From NCBI GenBank assembly GCA_026874595.1, contig CM049307.1:22671079-22735078 (forward strand): a stretch of 64,000 nt of DNA. The letters run 5' to 3'. The notes under the pieces were generated by a model that had not been told where the DNA came from, searched no databases, and saw only the letters and a list, made by a program, of their open reading frames with translations. This stretch comes from Sipunculus nudus. Taxonomy: Eukaryota > Annelida > Sipuncula > Golfingiida > Sipunculidae. Numbering within the stretch: position 1 is the stretch's first letter; every line of letters starts with the position of its first letter. Shown here piece by piece: positions 55,573-64,000 of this stretch. The position numbers were made by a program, and so were the translations under genes.

Positions 55573-56122
55573 TAGAAGAGTTGATATGAGTGGAGGGACA
55601 TCTACAGGGAAAAGTAGGAGTTAAAATAGGGAATGAGAGCAGACGGTTTTATTTATATTTCCATGTTCCTCAATAGAAGCGTAGCCAGACTGCAGCAAGG
55701 TAGATAATTTGCACACTAGATACTTCACAGATTTATTTCTCTCTTAATACAAAAAAAAACCACAAGACCTAATAAAATTAAAAAGTAATTCCTACAATAT
55801 CTTATTGTTAGCAAACACTGTCTCAAATGTCCTAATACTAATCCAAACGACACTTGTAATCTGGTAATATTTCATTGTATCAAAATAAGACCTTATGATG
55901 GACAGGTACACAAGTGTGATGAGCAACGCGGGTTTCTCAACGGTTGTGTAAGCTTGCACTTGAAGCTGAACAGCTGAACTGTACCGAAGTTTGGCCGTGC
56001 GATAATGACGGTATAGCACAATAATAAGGACAAATCCGATGTTCTGTCCTTGAATTTAATATTAAGGGATCATAGATAAGGTCTGATGTTCCGGTGTACG
56101 ACATAGAAGCTGAAATACTTAC
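55573..56122. other. MARF1 5' intron
   Basis: AT-rich intron. Nothing recognised. Confidence 0.55.
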
Positions 56123-56149
56123 CAGTACTTTGATTTACTCCATTTTTAC
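56123..56149 (-). CDS. MARF1: MARF1 27-nt mini-exon (probable)
   Basis: Between acceptor tcttttag and donor ACTG|gtaagt. Phase 1 to 1 gives KNGVNQST and a Gly codon shared with the next exon (GSQKSPAK). Perfect phase fit supports it as transcribed. It has no in-frame ATG, so it is either 5' UTR read through in frame or part of a longer N-terminus whose first exon I could not find. Confidence 0.6.
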
Positions 56150-56319
56150 CTAAAAGAAAACAAACAGCAAACTGCAACTGAGAGCGCTCAGGGTATGAAT
56201 GAAGTTATTAACCGGGTAAACAAGACTTAATGGACGATAAGTTTAGTTATCCGTAGAAATTCTGTCAATAGGGTGTTAATAATCAAATAAAATTTAAGTT
56301 TTAAAAAGTATAGTCTTAC

Positions 56320-56460
56320 GTTGTATGTATTAAAGGTATAATTCGGATATAAATTTGAGGGGTTATTTCTTATAGTGTGGGTTGTTCTACGGTTGTCCGG
56401 CGGAGTAATCGATATGTTTTGTACCACAGGTGCACTTCCGGTGATACCCACTTCCGCTAA
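56320..56460 (-). other. MARF1: Possible MARF1 5' UTR exon
   Basis: Ends in a good donor CAAC|gtaagac at 56320. The open frame starting at 56451 uses GTG, is closed by TAG upstream and would join the mini-exon out of phase, so I read this as non-coding leader if it is an exon at all. The 5' limit is unknown. Confidence 0.4.
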
Positions 56461-56759
56461 TGACTTCTTCTAATAACACAGTTTAAAGCAAGTTATGATG
56501 AAAAACGCAGTGGGGATACCAAAACATAGGTTCTTGGAATAATATCTATAGTCCATTGGTCAGTGAAACATATAAGTGTATTTTGAAGCTGGATTTACGG
56601 GCAGCTTCTGGTCCTAAACGCTTCTTTCTCAGCGGCGTTTGGTCCGTAAACGCCAACGGACCCGGCCCCTTTGACGTTTGAAACGCATCCTTGTGTTTGA
56701 GGTGCTGGAGTGACACATCTTGAATGTAAATCCTGTTCCTAGTGAACTGACAGTTCGAA
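56461..56759. promoter_or_regulatory. Divergent MARF1/NDE1 promoter region
   Basis: About 300 bp between the putative MARF1 leader exon and the NDE1 start codon. It is richer in CpG than the flanks near 56590-56710. Two genes reading away from each other over such a short gap imply a shared promoter. No TATA box is obvious. Inferred from gene layout only. Confidence 0.5.
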
Positions 56760-56842
56760 ATGGATAACGACCACAGGAATTTTTCTTCGATGGAAGAAGA
56801 ATTGAAATATTGGAAGAATATCGCGGCAGATTACAAACAGAG
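56760..56842 (+). CDS. NDE1: NDE1/NDEL1-like exon 1
   Basis: 83 nt, phase 0 to 2. The ATG at 56760 has context GAAATGG (G at -3 and +4) and the donor is CAGAG|gtaaat. It encodes MDNDHRNFSSMEEELKYWKN, then IAADYKQ. Vertebrate NDE1/NDEL1 begins ME.....FSSxEEExxYWKxLAxxYKQ, an unmistakable match. NudE proteins bind LIS1 and dynein for nuclear and centrosome positioning. Invertebrates usually have one gene for both vertebrate paralogues, so NDE1 versus NDEL1 cannot be decided. Confidence 0.94.
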
Positions 56843-57106
56843 GTAAATGTCTGCATGACATTGATACTGTTTTGACTTTTGATCCAGGTGATGTGAATCC
56901 AATCAGTGTGACTGTGAACGGTTTGGGTGATTGATATTTCAGGGATTTTGGTTTGATAAGGGAACACTGAAATTCACAGTTTTTTATACTGAAGCAGTGT
57001 TTTGGCTCTTTTTTACTACAGTTTGAATGAATGGGGTATTCGAATGTATTCAAATACACATTCTCAATATTAGACCAAAAGTACTCAAAATCAGGTAAAA
57101 GTGCAG
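56843..57106. other. NDE1 intron 1, start
   Basis: Unique AT-rich intron, short. Nothing recognised. Confidence 0.55.
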
Positions 57107-58637
57107 TAGAGTAAACCCGGCAAATATCGGACACCTGGGTAATATCGGACACTTGCCTAAATTTCTCAGGAATCGATCATTTTTGGTTATCCCGACAGAC
57201 AGCATGGGACAAATTAAAGTGTATGATTTGTTTTGTTTACAACTCCTGTTAAATACAGCCAAAATTAAATAAAAGGTAATATTTTATTGGTTTAACAAGG
57301 CTACCACGGAACCAATGACCTGCCTCAGCCGTCCTGAAAAGTTCAGGCACGACACGTGATCGACGTGACCCCAAAACTAGGTCAGGTTTTGACAGTCAGA
57401 AGCGATGTCACGACCTATTGACCAGTTTATATTACAATCAGACTTTATTTTTCATATGTAGCATTTTGCTTGACTAAAAACAAAGATATTTTAATATTTC
57501 CTGTAAATTGTCAAGTGTCCGATATTACCCGGGTGGCCAAAAAGGAACCCGGGTAATATCGGACACTCGGCACCATTTAAACTGGCAATCATTATTATGG
57601 GCTCTTTGAAGGATAAACAACGGCACATTGCTGCTTAAGCAAAGATGATTAATTGTTATTATATTTGGAGTTATTTTTATATTATAACGGCTGTATATAA
57701 GTTCATAGTACACAAGGTCATAATGTCACATATTTGCTAAATATATCAGCATTTAAAGTTGCTTGGATGCAACTTTAATAACTGAACAGTTTACTAAAAA
57801 ATACAAATATTAAAATGATATACTTACATATTATAATTTTTCTATATAATAATGTTAATTTGCATTTTTGCATTTAAATGATCACTTTATATTCATATAG
57901 GGTAAAACTATAATTTCTGGCATTTTGCATGCATCAGTCTCATACCTTAACAGAAGTCTTCAATGTATTTTAGAATTATCAAAAATAAAGGTATGTTTGA
58001 TTATATACTGGGAAAATACACATATTATGTCGGCATTTAATTTAGGGTATGAGTATTTATCGATATTTTGTACAAAAACCAGCTTAAAACATTTTAGTTT
58101 GCAAATTTCCGTGATCTGTGAGAACAGCTTTCTGTGACGAACCGTCTGGTACTTTGCCAGTCACGATCTTGGAGTAAGGTCCCTGGAAGAAACCTGCAAA
58201 CATGGCGCATCCACGAGTTACCATTGGTAGAAAAAGTGATCAAATGAAAGATTTGACAGTGTTTTCCCATAAAACCATACGTTTTTTGCTTGTTATTTCT
58301 TTTTTTTTTTTTGCTTGTTATTTCATCTGTGCCAGCTGTCAACGTCAGTTTTCCATGGTATGTCTGTCAACCCCCGTGCAGGGTATAGCCGTTTAGCCCG
58401 GTGTCCGATATTACCTGGATGGTGTCCGATATTACCCAGGTGATCCTCCGCGACGTCTCATGCATATGTTTTGTACTAGAGGGCGCTTGACCTCTGCGTG
58501 TTTAGTCTTTAAAAGATCTCCTGTTCGTGAGGTTTGAAATGATACCCGGAAACCGGCGTTGTTTTAATTAGTCACAGAACGGTAAGTCGACGAAGCCAAA
58601 AGTGTCCAATATAACCCCCCAACCCCCCCTTACTCTA
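57107..58637. mobile_element. Inverted-repeat element with GTAATATCGGACAC sites
   Basis: Terminal TAGAGTAA at 57107 and TTACTCTA at 58630-58637. The 14-mer GTAATATCGGACAC occurs exactly at 57139 and 57553 and as its complement at 57515, 58401 and 58422, with degraded copies at each end (57125, about 58604). Clustered, oppositely oriented copies near both ends look like transposase-binding sites. Ends starting at TA suggest a Tc1/mariner or pogo-type element. No transposase was seen. Confidence 0.72.
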
Positions 58638-60136
58638 TAGGAGACCTTACCTCAAACGTTAAAGGAGAGGATGGCTGGACTTATTTTTTTGCCCCTCGGG
58701 AGCTGGGCCCTGCACTTCCATTCGCGAAAACAGATGACACGAAAGGCGGACCCCTGTTTTGAAAAAAAGGCCTGCCCCTCCAAGGTAAATCTTTCACTCG
58801 TCCGTCATTGTTGACATCACCCGTGAAGACACTTGACGGCGACTCCGATTGGTCAAGGGTCACATTGCTGGGGGACAGGGGTGTGGAATAATTTTCGCAT
58901 CCTGGGCACCAGCCAATGTCACACTCAGTCAGATAAACAAGGAAAAAGAGGGGAAAAAATACTGTCCTTTCCCCAACTGTAATCAAAGCCGGTCTTGTCG
59001 ACCAATCAGAGGATACTTTACACAGGTGATTGTGGAAGTTCCCTTGGCAACGCAATGCCAGCAGTGACAGAAAAGTCTGAGACCAATGGTTTTAAGCAAA
59101 AATTAACAGGCAGAGGATATTAATCAGTATAAAATGCTCACAGATGTTACACAAGTACAGTTATGCCGCCCCAGGACGGTGGTAGCTGCCATTCCCTGTG
59201 CGGAATATATGAAAAAAAAAACCCTCACAGTGCCTTGAGATGAGGTCTCATGTACTGCACTTTTACCTAAAATCAAATCGGAATGTCTTAAAAGCAAACA
59301 AAAATTTGTTTTCTGGTATAGGTGCATTCACTGGGGCTTATATTTTTCAGGGCGAAAACCACCTCCTGTTTTGTGCAAAAAAAATGTTGGTTCAGTATGT
59401 AATAGGCATGCAACTTGTGAACTGCGCCCTTTCTCGCACGGTGACACAGCTGTTATACACTGGCAGTGTCACCGCAGTCATCCCAGACATTTCATGTGAC
59501 CGCTGCTTGGTGTGGCTATGGAGATATAATAAGATGGAGTAACTACTTTAATCGCGGATTGCATTCAATCTTGATTCAAGAAATCTCTCACTTAAGTGTG
59601 AAAGCTCTTTGATCTGGATACTGCCACTTGGCTTTTGCCCTATGGTTATCCTGGATAATCGCCGAAGGTACTGCGGAATCGATTGACAAGGAAATTTGAT
59701 ATTGAAGTCAGTCCTGTACTAGATAAATATTCTTTTCAGCTGTAATCAATTTCAAGTATATAATCAAATATATAACTTTTAATTAGCACTGTAACGTTAC
59801 TTGGTATTCAACTAGAGTTCACAAAGAATTTGCTCACATGAAAAAAAAACTGTGAAAATTGTTATTGTATAGCAGCGCCCACTCATTTCTTGGAATTTAA
59901 TTGTAATCATTTGCAGAAAGTAATAAGAAGTAGGGTTTATAAGCAACTGAATAGAAAATGGTAACAATTTGTTGTTTTTAAAATATAAACATCAATTGGC
60001 AAATCAGGTGACCATATGCATCAAAGCTATGATCTACCTGCATACCTTTCTGTTTTGCCCCATGACCAAGCAAAATATCATCAAAATAATAAAATCCTTA
60101 GACTAAAGTGTTTGAATAAACTTTTATTATTCTCTA
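58638..60136. other. NDE1 intron 1
   Basis: Mixed-composition intron, GC-richer near 58680-59060. No gene, RNA gene or element ends recognised. Confidence 0.45.
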
Positions 60137-61003
60137 TAGGGTTGAGACGGTTACCAGTATTCGGTATTATCACAATATCTCACAGCTACGGTTATCATAC
60201 CATCAACTTTCCTATTATCGCGATATCATGATATCAATTTTTGTTCACGATTATGGTTCACAGACAAGCCATTGAAGTATATATTTCTTGAAAAAACTGG
60301 CATCATAAGAGTCTGTCCATGTTCAAAATAAATGTATTTCCAAGAATCACATTTATTTTATAAACCACATGTATTTGAATAACTGCGTGCTTATGGACTT
60401 CGGGATTAGTCGGAAATGTCCGGAAACAGCAGGATGAATCTTAGAGTACAAAAGCTTGAGAATTCCAGGAGAAAATAACATTATAAAGAAGAGCAATAAA
60501 ACATATTTATGCTTTTATTGCATGGAACGATAAAACATAAAAGTGTCACCATTGGATCGAACTTCCTTACGGTTTGCATATTTTGCCATATAAAATTGGA
60601 TTGGAATATTTAGCCATGATGGGTATGACACGCTCTCCGAAAATTCGCCGGGATTATCCGGCTTTTTTGTAACTATAGGAAACTGGTGAAAAGTTCTGAC
60701 AAGCCTGATTTGACGTTTGGGGCAGCACTTCCCGCGTCTCTAACTTACACACCTGCAGCGCCTTCATGCAACTTAATCACTTAATGAGTTAATTTGTGGT
60801 ACTGGCACAATGGGTATAAATGATATTAATAGTTAACCCCTCGTATAAAGTCAAGAATTTAAAGGTGGTTGTTATTAATATCATTATTGATGGCTTATTG
60901 ATGCTCTTATCTATTATTAAAAATATCGCGATATCACTGTATATCACGATAAAATTTGAATAATCATATCATGATATCAAAAACCCATACCGTCCCAACA
61001 CTA
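60137..61003. mobile_element. hAT-like miniature element (probable)
   Basis: Inverted ends TAGGGTTGAGACGG (60137) and the complement TAGTGTTGGGACGG (to 61003), imperfect but hAT-like. Inside both ends are AT-rich palindromes such as ATCGCGATATCATGATATC and AATATCGCGATATC. The flanking 8-mers match at only five positions, and the right flank is the start of a family B element. Non-coding. Confidence 0.55.
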
Positions 61004-61004
61004 A

Positions 61005-62453
61005 TTGTATCTGCCAAAACAGAGTTTTGCGGATACTATGTTTTCAGCTGCACGCCGCCGCCGCGTAGGTGTCCGGAGAACTCCTACGTAACCGCTGGGC
61101 GGAATTTTACGAAACCCGGGATTATGTTCGGGTCACATGTGAACTGCTGCGCCCCGATTTTGTTTTGACCTCTGACCTTTCCTCTGCGCTCTGCGTCTGT
61201 TCATGCGTCTGTTTCCACACATTAACCCACATATCTCGGGAACCGTTTGACCTATCAGGAAAATTTTTTTGCACAAATGTAGCCCTTGGAGAGCTTTATA
61301 ACATACACAAAAAATGGTGGCGCCACCTGCAACCATGTTTGCACAGTGTCCATCTGTTTGTCTGCCTTGGGTTAAAATCACTCATCTCTGCAGTGACCTG
61401 ACTTATCACCTGAAATTCCGCATGCGTAAACATCCTGGATAGCTTTTCTGATTTTATGACAGGTGGCGCCACCTACATTCACGTTTACGCTGCAGACATC
61501 CAAGCTCATATATCGGGAACCGTTTGACCGATCAGGAACATTTTTTGCACAAATGTAGCCCTTGGAGAACTTCATAACATACACAAAAAATGATGGCGCC
61601 ACCTGCAACCATGTTTGCACAGTGTCAATCTGTTCGTCTGCCTTGGGTTAAAATCACTCATATCTCTGCAGTGACTTGACTAATTCACCTGAAATTCGGC
61701 ATGAGTATACATCCTGGATAGCTTTTCTGATTTTATGACAGGTGGCGCCACCTACATTCACATTTACGCTGCAGACATCCAAGCTCATATCTCGGGAACC
61801 GTTTGACAGATTGGGCCAAAATTTTGCATGTGTATAGATCTCACATAGCTCTTTATCATACGCAAAACTAGTGGCGCCACCTGCAGCCATTTTTGCACAG
61901 CTCCTGTCTGTTTGTCTGCCATGGGATAAAATCACTCATATCTCGGCAGTGGTTTGACATATCTGCCTAAAATTTTGCAGGTTTATACATCCCAGACAGC
62001 TCTCTTGATTTTATGACAGGTGGCGCCATCTGCATTCTAGTTTATGCAGCAGACATCCAAGCTCATATCTCGGGAACCGTTTGACCAATTTGGCCAAAGT
62101 TTTGCATGTGTATAGTTCTCACATAGCTCTTTATCATACGCAAAACTTGTGGCGTCACCTGCAACCATTTTTGCTCAGCATCCATCTGTTTGTCTGCCAC
62201 GGGCTTAAATCACTCATATACATGTAGTGGTTTGAATTATCTGCCTTAAATTTTGCATATGTATACAACTTGGACAGCTTTCTGGATTTTGTGGTAGGGG
62301 GGGCAACCTACATACACAATTTGGCTGCAGACATCCATGCTAATATGCAACACTCTATTTCCCCTTGCCACTCAATCCATGCCTAAAGTCACGCGTTCCA
62401 CTCTGATTTAGGCGGATACACGTAGTCGCTTGTCGACTACCCGTATTCTAGTT
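61005..62453 (+). mobile_element. Family B element, copy 1 (complete)
   Basis: The 5' end TTGTATCTGCCAAAACAGAG continues TTTTGCGGATAC, a hairpin. The 3' end has ACTCTGATTTAGGCGGATAC, a subterminal inverted repeat of the 5' GTATCTGCC..ACAGAGT, then the stem-loop GTAGTCG-cttgt-CGACTAC at 62422-62440. The interior is a tandem array: GGTGGCGCCACC at 61316, 61462 and 61741, and variants at about 61594, 61871, 62018 and 62150, with spacing alternating about 147 and 131 bp. Each unit also has CTCATATCTCGGGAACCGTT. Non-coding. Confidence 0.72.
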
Positions 62454-62988
62454 CTCTATTGTGTTTAAGTTTGCAAAAAGAAATCCCATGCAACACTGCT
62501 TGCACGTTCCCCACTCCAGTGTTGTCATGCTATCTAATGGGATTTATTATAATTATTCAGAAGATCTTCATAATATTTCATCTACACTGTATTTACAAAA
62601 AAACACAACATTGGAAATTTCTAGGACTGGAGTAATTAAATTAGTCTACCTGAACACTAAAAAATAAAATAGCTGAAAAGTTTATAACAACATAGATATT
62701 TTTAGGCAAATCAGCTTTGATGATTCCTTGAAATTTGTTTTTTAAATCATGCTACCAGCCCTGATTATTTGGTACTTAATGGCAGAAATGAACAATACAT
62801 AATGTAATAAATAGTAAAAGTCTCTTGTATTCAGTAAATAACCCTTGCAGTTGCAAACCTGCTCCTGATGGGTCAGTTTTTGGTTGCAGTTTCTGTATTA
62901 ACAGTAAGGTTGAAATGTTTTTTTTTTGTGCTAGATGTTCCTTTTGGAAATAATACCAACAGTGTTTATTTTGCATTATAATTTGCAG
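62454..62988. other. NDE1 intron 1, end
   Basis: AT-rich unique intron leading to the exon 2 acceptor. Nothing else. Confidence 0.55.
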
Positions 62989-63142
62989 TTATGAGGAAGC
63001 TCGTGAAGAACTGGATGAGTTCCAGATTAGCAGCAGAGAGTTGGAGGCAGAGCTTGAACAGCAGCTGGAACAGGCAGAAAACAAGACAAAAGACCTACAG
63101 TCAGCCAACAGCAGGCTACAGATGGAAGTAGAAAATCTGCAA
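62989..63142 (+). CDS. NDE1: NDE1/NDEL1-like exon 2
   Basis: 154 nt, phase 2 to 0; acceptor atttgcag|TTATGAGG, donor CTGCAA|gtaagt. It encodes [20 protein letters not shown], then [20 protein letters not shown] and [11 protein letters not shown]. This is the start of the long NudE coiled coil (family: ELxEFQExSRExEAELExQLxQ..xRxRDLxxxNxRLxxE). The rest of the gene lies beyond position 64000. Confidence 0.95.
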
Positions 63143-63239
63143 GTAAGTTACATTGCCAGTTCAAAATGTTATATATTTATAAGGTAAGGTATACTTTAAT
63201 AATGAAAGCTGGGAAATACGTTGTGTCCACAAATATTTA
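63143..63239. other. NDE1 intron 2, start
   Basis: Short unique stretch between exon 2 and family B copy 2. Confidence 0.5.
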
Positions 63240-64000
63240 TTGTATCCGCCAAAACAGAGTTTTGTGGATACTATGTTTTCAGCTGCACGCCGCCGCGTAG
63301 GAGTCGGGAGAACTCCTCCTTAACCGCTGGGCGGAATTTTATGAAACCCGGGATTATGTTCGGGTCACATGTGAACTGCTGCGCCCCAATTTTGTTTTGA
63401 CCTCTGACCTTTCCTCTGCGCTCTGCGTCCGTTTGTGTGTCTGTTTCCACACATAAACCCACATATCTCTGGAACTGTTTGACGGATCAGGAAAATTTTT
63501 TTGCACAAATGTAGCCCTTGGAGAGCTTTATAACATACACAAAAAATGGTGGCGCCACCTGCAACCATGTTTGCACAGTGTCCATCTGTTCGTTTGCCTT
63601 GGATTAAAATCACTCATATCTCTGCAGTGATTTGACTAATTCACCTGAAATTTGGCATGCGTATACATCCTGGATAGCTTTTCTGATTTTATGACAGGTG
63701 GCGCCACCTAATTTCATGTTTATGCTGCAGACATCCAAGCTCATATCTCGGGAACCGTTTGACCGATTGGGCCAAAATTTTGCATGTGTATAGATCTCAC
63801 ATAGCTCTTTATCATACGCAAAACTGGTGGCGCCACCTGCAGCCATTTTTGCACAGCTCCCATCTGTTTGTCTGCCATGGGATAAAATCACTCATATCTC
63901 GGCAGTGGTTTGACATATCTGCCTAAAATTTTGCAGGTTTATACATCCCCGACAGCTTTCTTGATTTTATGACAGGTGGCGCCATCTGCATTCTAGTTTA
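63240..64000 (+). mobile_element. Family B element, copy 2, cut by window end
   Basis: Starts TTGTATCCGCCAAAACAGAG, as copy 1, and follows it closely throughout. GGTGGCGCCACC lies at 63548, 63697 and 63826. Its 3' end is outside the window. Confidence 0.75.

Larger units (their letters stand above)
1..56149 (-). other. MARF1: MARF1-like gene, 3' end beyond window
   Basis: MARF1 is a cytoplasmic RNA-binding ribonuclease that controls germline and retrotransposon transcripts in vertebrates. Seen here: 18 minus-strand coding segments flanked by AG/GT sites. Joined in order they give NYN nuclease, RRM1, a Ser/Pro-rich linker, RRM2 and LOTUS repeats 1-7, the order known for vertebrate MARF1. All exon phases fit (0-0, 1-1 or 2-2 at each junction), and about 1,140 codons are visible. 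LOTUS 8 and the C-terminal tail of the family are missing, so the gene continues below position 1. Introns are very uneven: 100 bp to 1.3 kb in the LOTUS part, and 13.8 kb between NYN and RRM1, swollen by mobile elements. The roughly 340-residue N-terminal region of the human protein was not found. Germline function is inferred from the family. Confidence 0.93.

Noticed and set aside
56227-56451. Frame beginning VGITGSAPVV as the MARF1 N-terminus
   Set aside because: It starts with GTG, has a TAG just upstream and its donor phase (0) does not fit the next exon (needs 1).
1-64000. tRNA, rRNA or organelle-derived genes
   Set aside because: No cloverleaf-like arm sets or rRNA-like conserved stretches were noticed by eye. 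A tRNA/Rfam scan would be decisive.

Overview
This is a window of animal nuclear DNA. It holds long introns with canonical GT-AG sites, no operons, and a very high load of transposons and tandem repeats. Two host genes lie head to head. The window is dominated by a minus-strand MARF1-like gene (meiosis regulator and mRNA stability factor 1; NYN ribonuclease, two RRMs, LOTUS/OST-HTH repeats). Eighteen coding exons were placed between 50538 and 330, and every exon-exon phase agrees. The 3' end of the gene, including the last LOTUS repeat, lies beyond position 1. At 56760 the first coding exon of a plus-strand NDE1/NDEL1-like gene (NudE, dynein regulator) begins, with exon 2 at 62989-63142. Human NDE1 and MARF1 have the same head-to-head arrangement, so this is probably an ancient linkage. 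The repeat style (GTGACCTTGACC-type cores, Gmr1-like and DIRS-like retroelements) suggests a lophotrochozoan, most likely a bivalve mollusc. That assignment is inference only.

Layout. 0-10 kb: LOTUS exons 7 back to 2, including two minisatellites that are tandem copies of MARF1's own splice sites (an acceptor array at 1059-1940 and a donor array at about 8680-9040). 10-16.6 kb: a 30-bp satellite interrupted by a 3.2-kb terminal-inverted-repeat element that carries a second element inside it. 17-24 kb: chimeric and nested repeat elements. 24-28 kb: the RRM exons. 28-42 kb: one 13.8-kb intron filled with repeat elements and a broken DIRS-like retrotransposon. 42.7-49.4 kb: a young LTR retrotransposon of Gmr1-like gene order (integrase before reverse transcriptase). 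It has an intact 967-residue Gag-protease-integrase frame, but the core of the reverse transcriptase is deleted. 49.5-50.5 kb: the remaining NYN exons. 51-56 kb: a decayed Ty3/Gypsy pol relic and a miniature inverted-repeat element. 56.1-56.8 kb: the divergent promoter region. 57-64 kb: NDE1 introns with more mobile elements.

The least explained system is a set of at least four interspersed element families (A, B, C, D). They have different ends but share interchangeable tandem core modules, notably a perfect 12-bp palindrome GGTGGCGCCACC present in at least 17 exact copies. Families A-C carry short subterminal inverted repeats, a palindromic 5' end and (A, B) a 3' stem-loop. This architecture resembles non-autonomous Helentron (rolling-circle) elements. 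No encoded protein was found for them. One copy interrupts the recombinase of the DIRS-like element, which shows that the family has moved.
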